DNA of 7,534 nt, from contig JALOLG010000062.1 in assembly GCA_025456105.1 (NCBI GenBank), positions 1 to 7,534 of the forward strand, given 5' to 3'. The DNA is from Ilumatobacteraceae bacterium (GTDB taxonomy: Bacteria > Actinomycetota > Acidimicrobiia > Acidimicrobiales > Ilumatobacteraceae). Numbering within the stretch: position 1 is the stretch's first letter; every line of letters starts with the position of its first letter. A program made the translations under genes and the position numbers. Under the pieces are notes generated by a model. That model saw nothing but the letters and a program-made list of their open reading frames with translations, was not told the origin of the DNA and did not search any database. Positions 5,731 to 7,534 of this stretch are shown piece after piece.

Positions 5731-6851
5731 GCCCGCCGCCGCCGGAGGTCGGCGACCACCCGCCCGCCGCTCGCGAGCGGACGGACGGACGGCGATGCAC
5801 CCGGCGGCCGATCGGCGACGACCTCGACCACCTCGGCCACCCGGCGTCGGCCACCCACGCCTCGCTCCACCACGACGACAACGTCGATGGCCCGCAGCAG
5901 GTGGTGGCGCACCGCCTCGAGCGGCCAGGCCGGCGCCGCCTGCAGCACCAGCGACTCGAGGCGGTGCAGTGCGTCGACGGCGCCGTTGGCGTGGCAGGTG
6001 GAGAACGAGCCGTCGTGGCCGGTGTTGAGCGCCTGCACGAGCGCGAGGACCTCGGCCCCGCGGATCTCGCCGACCACGAGCCGATCGGGGCGGAGCCGCA
6101 TCGCGGTGCGCACGAGCTCGGCGAGGTCGATGGCCCGCGGCCCGTCGGTGCTGGCGGGTCGGCACTCGAGACGCACCCGGTGCGTGACGCTCGGGAGCGG
6201 CAGCTCGGCCGTGTCCTCGAGCACCACCACCCGCTCGCCCGACGGGAGCCCGGCCAAGAGCGCGGCCAGCAGCGACGTCTTGCCGCTCGAGGTGGCTCCG
6301 GCCACGACGACGTTGCAGCGGGCCGCGACGACGTCGGCGAGCAGCGTGGTGACGGGCGCGGCGGCGAAGGCGACGAGTGGCATCGGCTCGGCGGGGAGCC
6401 GCCGGATCGACAGCAGCGGCCCGTCGACGGCGACGGGCGGCGCCACGGCGCACACCCGCGACCCGTCGGGCAGCCGGGCGTCGACGATGGGCGACGTGCG
6501 GTCGAGCCGTCGTCCGAGCGGCGCGAGCACGCGCTCGATCACCACCAGGACGGTGGCCGCGGCCAGGTGACCGACGCACCGCAGCTCGCCCGACGTCTCC
6601 GCCCACACCTGCCCGTCGCCGTTCACGAGCACCTCGGTGACGGCGGGGTCGCGCACGAAGCGGTCGAGCACGTCGAGCCCGGCCAGCCGGGCCACGGCGG
6701 CGTGCTCGAGCCGCTGCCGATCGTCGTGGTCGAGCAGCGGCGCCACCCGGCCGACGTGGCGTCGCACCACCTCGTCGACCCGACCGGGCTCGCGCTCGGC
6801 GAGCCGGCACAGCTCGTCGAGGAGGCGGTCGTCGACCGGCGTTGCGCTCAT
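5727..6851 (-). CDS. tadA: TadA/CpaF-family pilus assembly ATPase
   Basis: A 374-residue secretion ATPase of the VirB11/GspE superfamily, cytoplasmic and hexameric in known members, driving Flp pilus assembly through TadB/TadC. The N-terminal domain (about 1-170) carries FVRDPAVTEVLVNGDGQVW (65-83). The RecA-like core has the Walker A motif GATSSGKTS (185-193), the acidic LEDTAEL (211-217), the Walker B region RLVVGEIRG with Glu262 (257-265) and the histidine box NTGHDGSFSTCHAN (276-289). All key residues are present, so it should be active. The ATG at 6851 overlaps the stop of the TadZ-like gene as ATGA. It lacks the long N-terminal extension of Gram-negative CpaF, as usual in compact actinobacterial forms. 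The final 25 residues are arginine-rich and not conserved-looking. It overlaps tadB by four bases. Confidence 0.96.
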   Translation of the reverse strand: MSATPVDDRLLDELCRLAEREPGRVDEVVRRHVGRVAPLLDHDDRQRLEHAAVARLAGLDVLDRFVRDPAVTEVLVNGDGQVWAETSGELRCVGHLAAATVLVVIERVLAPLGRRLDRTSPIVDARLPDGSRVCAVAPPVAVDGPLLSIRRLPAEPMPLVAFAAAPVTTLLADVVAARCNVVVAGATSSGKTSLLAALLAGLPSGERVVVLEDTAELPLPSVTHRVRLECRPASTDGPRAIDLAELVRTAMRLRPDRLVVGEIRGAEVLALVQALNTGHDGSFSTCHANGAVDALHRLESLVLQAAPAWPLEAVRHHLLRAIDVVVVVERGVGGRRRVAEVVEVVADRPPGASPSVRPLASGGRVVADLRRRRA

Positions 6852-7501
6852 GCGGCGCGGCCGAGCTCGCGCTCGACGAGGCGAGGCAGTCGGCCGGTCA
6901 GCAGACCGGCGTCGACGGCGCGCGCGACGACGGGATCGACGGCCACGGTGGCCACGACGGGCGCCCCGACGGTGCGCTCGACGTCGTCGCGGCGCAGCGC
7001 CCGCCCCGGCTCCTCGACGAGCACGACGCCGTCGGGCCGGGCGGTGAGCGCGACGAGTCGGCGCAGCGCGAGGTAGCAGGCCCGCGTGACGAGCAGCGAC
7101 CGGTCGGTGTGCTCGAGCAGGCCGGCGTCAGGTTCGCCGGCGCCGGCGTCGACGACCACCGCGGCATCGCGGGCGAGGGTGTCGAGCAACGTGCCCCACC
7201 GCGTCGGCGTGGTCGGGGCGAGCGGGCCGCCGCGCGGGAGCAGCCGCACGTCGTCGACGACCGGCACGCTGAGGTCGTGCAGCCGGTCGGGCGGGGCATC
7301 GGCGGCCAGCCACCCGGCGAGCCCCGGCCCACCCGGCTCGGCGAGACCGAGCACGGCAGGCACCTCGCCGGCGAGGTCGACGAGCACCACCGGACGGGCG
7401 CGGGTGAGGGCCAGCGATGCGGCGACGACGGTGCACCCGCTGCCGCCCTTGGCGGACCAGCAGACGGTGACGGGATGCGGACGGGGGGAGCGTGTGGCCA
7501 C
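6848..7501 (-). CDS. tadZ: TadZ/CpaE/Ssd-like ParA-family ATPase of the Tad locus
   Basis: A 217-residue MinD/ParA-superfamily protein that, by position at the head of the Tad operon, is the likely localisation factor of the pilus machine, equivalent to TadZ, CpaE or actinobacterial Ssd. The deviant Walker A region is SAKGGSGCTVVAASLAL (16-32). The signature lysine K18 is present, but the P-loop lysine expected before the threonine is C23. Asp42 in VVLVDLAGE fits the second ParA motif, and AAVVVDAGAG with D118 fits Walker B. The protein is about half the length of CpaE and has no N-terminal receiver-like domain. The GTG start at 7501 is fixed by a full AGGAGG five bases upstream. It overlaps tadA by four bases. 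The ParA-superfamily call is secure; the TadZ role rests mainly on context. Confidence 0.85.
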   Translation of the reverse strand: MATRSPRPHPVTVCWSAKGGSGCTVVAASLALTRARPVVLVDLAGEVPAVLGLAEPGGPGLAGWLAADAPPDRLHDLSVPVVDDVRLLPRGGPLAPTTPTRWGTLLDTLARDAAVVVDAGAGEPDAGLLEHTDRSLLVTRACYLALRRLVALTARPDGVVLVEEPGRALRRDDVERTVGAPVVATVAVDPVVARAVDAGLLTGRLPRLVERELGRAA

Positions 7502-7506
7502 GCGGA

Positions 7507-7512
7507 CCTCCT
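7507..7512 (-). promoter_or_regulatory. Strong ribosome binding site of the first Tad gene
   Basis: AGGAGG on the - strand, five bases before the GTG at 7501. It decides the start of the TadZ-like gene. It is the strongest Shine-Dalgarno sequence in the window, as expected for the head of a translationally coupled operon. The promoter itself lies beyond the window. Confidence 0.8.
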
Positions 7513-7517
7513 CGGGA

Positions 7518-7534
7518 CGACACGGACGGTGTCG
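7518..7534. repeat. Inverted repeat at window edge, upstream of the Tad operon
   Basis: CGACAC and GTGTCG are perfect inverted arms around five bases, about five bases upstream of the AGGAGG of the first Tad gene. They could form an operator half-site pair or a hairpin in the leader. The repeat touches the window edge, so its full extent cannot be judged. Confidence 0.3.

Noticed and set aside
4046..7076. Overlapping + strand open frames of about 540-660 codons opposite the Tad operon
   Set aside because: They are low-complexity, arginine-rich translations opposite genes with clear motifs such as Walker A, prepilin sites and F domains. They are shadows of the real genes.
1..7534. CRISPR arrays, tRNA or rRNA genes, insertion sequences, toxin-antitoxin or phage-defence genes
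   Set aside because: No regular direct-repeat arrays, cloverleaf-like segments, transposase motifs or defence-protein families were recognised. Nearly all the sequence is accounted for by the ten genes.

Overview
The window is very GC-rich, uses GC-ending codons and several GTG starts, and carries a Tad pilus locus of the actinobacterial type. This points to a high-GC member of the Actinomycetota. An environmental lineage such as Acidimicrobiia is plausible, but no marker gene here proves it. No RNA genes, CRISPR arrays, insertion sequences or transposases were seen. The window is almost fully coding: ten genes, none split by frameshifts, one cut by the window edge.

Left part, + strand (1-1677): the 3' portion of an acyl-CoA dehydrogenase gene of the ACAD10/11 type, then 16 bp later a DUF427 gene. 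These two are probably co-transcribed. They converge on the remaining genes, with only 27 bp between the facing stop codons.

Right part, - strand, read from 7501 down to 3852: a compact Tad (tight adherence, type IVb/Flp pilus) operon in the order TadZ/Ssd-like ParA-family ATPase, TadA/CpaF secretion ATPase, TadB, TadC, a small Flp/DUF4244-like prepilin and a TadE pseudopilin. This is the order I recall for Mycobacterium tuberculosis Rv3660c-Rv3655c. TadA would power assembly on the TadB/TadC membrane platform, the prepilin would form the fibre, TadE would be a minor pilin, and the TadZ-like ATPase would localise the machine. The prepilin peptidase and the second TadE-like gene usual in actinobacterial loci are not seen. 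Almost every junction is a 4-nt stop/start overlap (ATGA, GTGA, GTGA, CTGA). The exception is the junction before the prepilin, which has a 36-nt gap with a small inverted repeat and a good ribosome binding site.

Middle part, - strand (3827-1705): directly after tadE comes an iron-sulfur bacterial cryptochrome/photolyase (FeS-BCP, PhrB-like). It overlaps by GTGA a gene for a two-domain protein that fuses an antibiotic-biosynthesis-monooxygenase-type domain to DUF952. A TACCCT box six bases before the photolyase GTG suggests a leaderless transcript of its own, although read-through from the Tad operon is also possible.

The observations most worth a second look are the ABM-DUF952 fusion coupled to the photolyase, the apparent CTG start of tadE, the missing P-loop lysine in the TadZ-like ATPase, and residue differences in the photolyase electron-transfer region. 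I do not see a clearly new system; most of the window consists of recognisable families in a slightly unusual arrangement.
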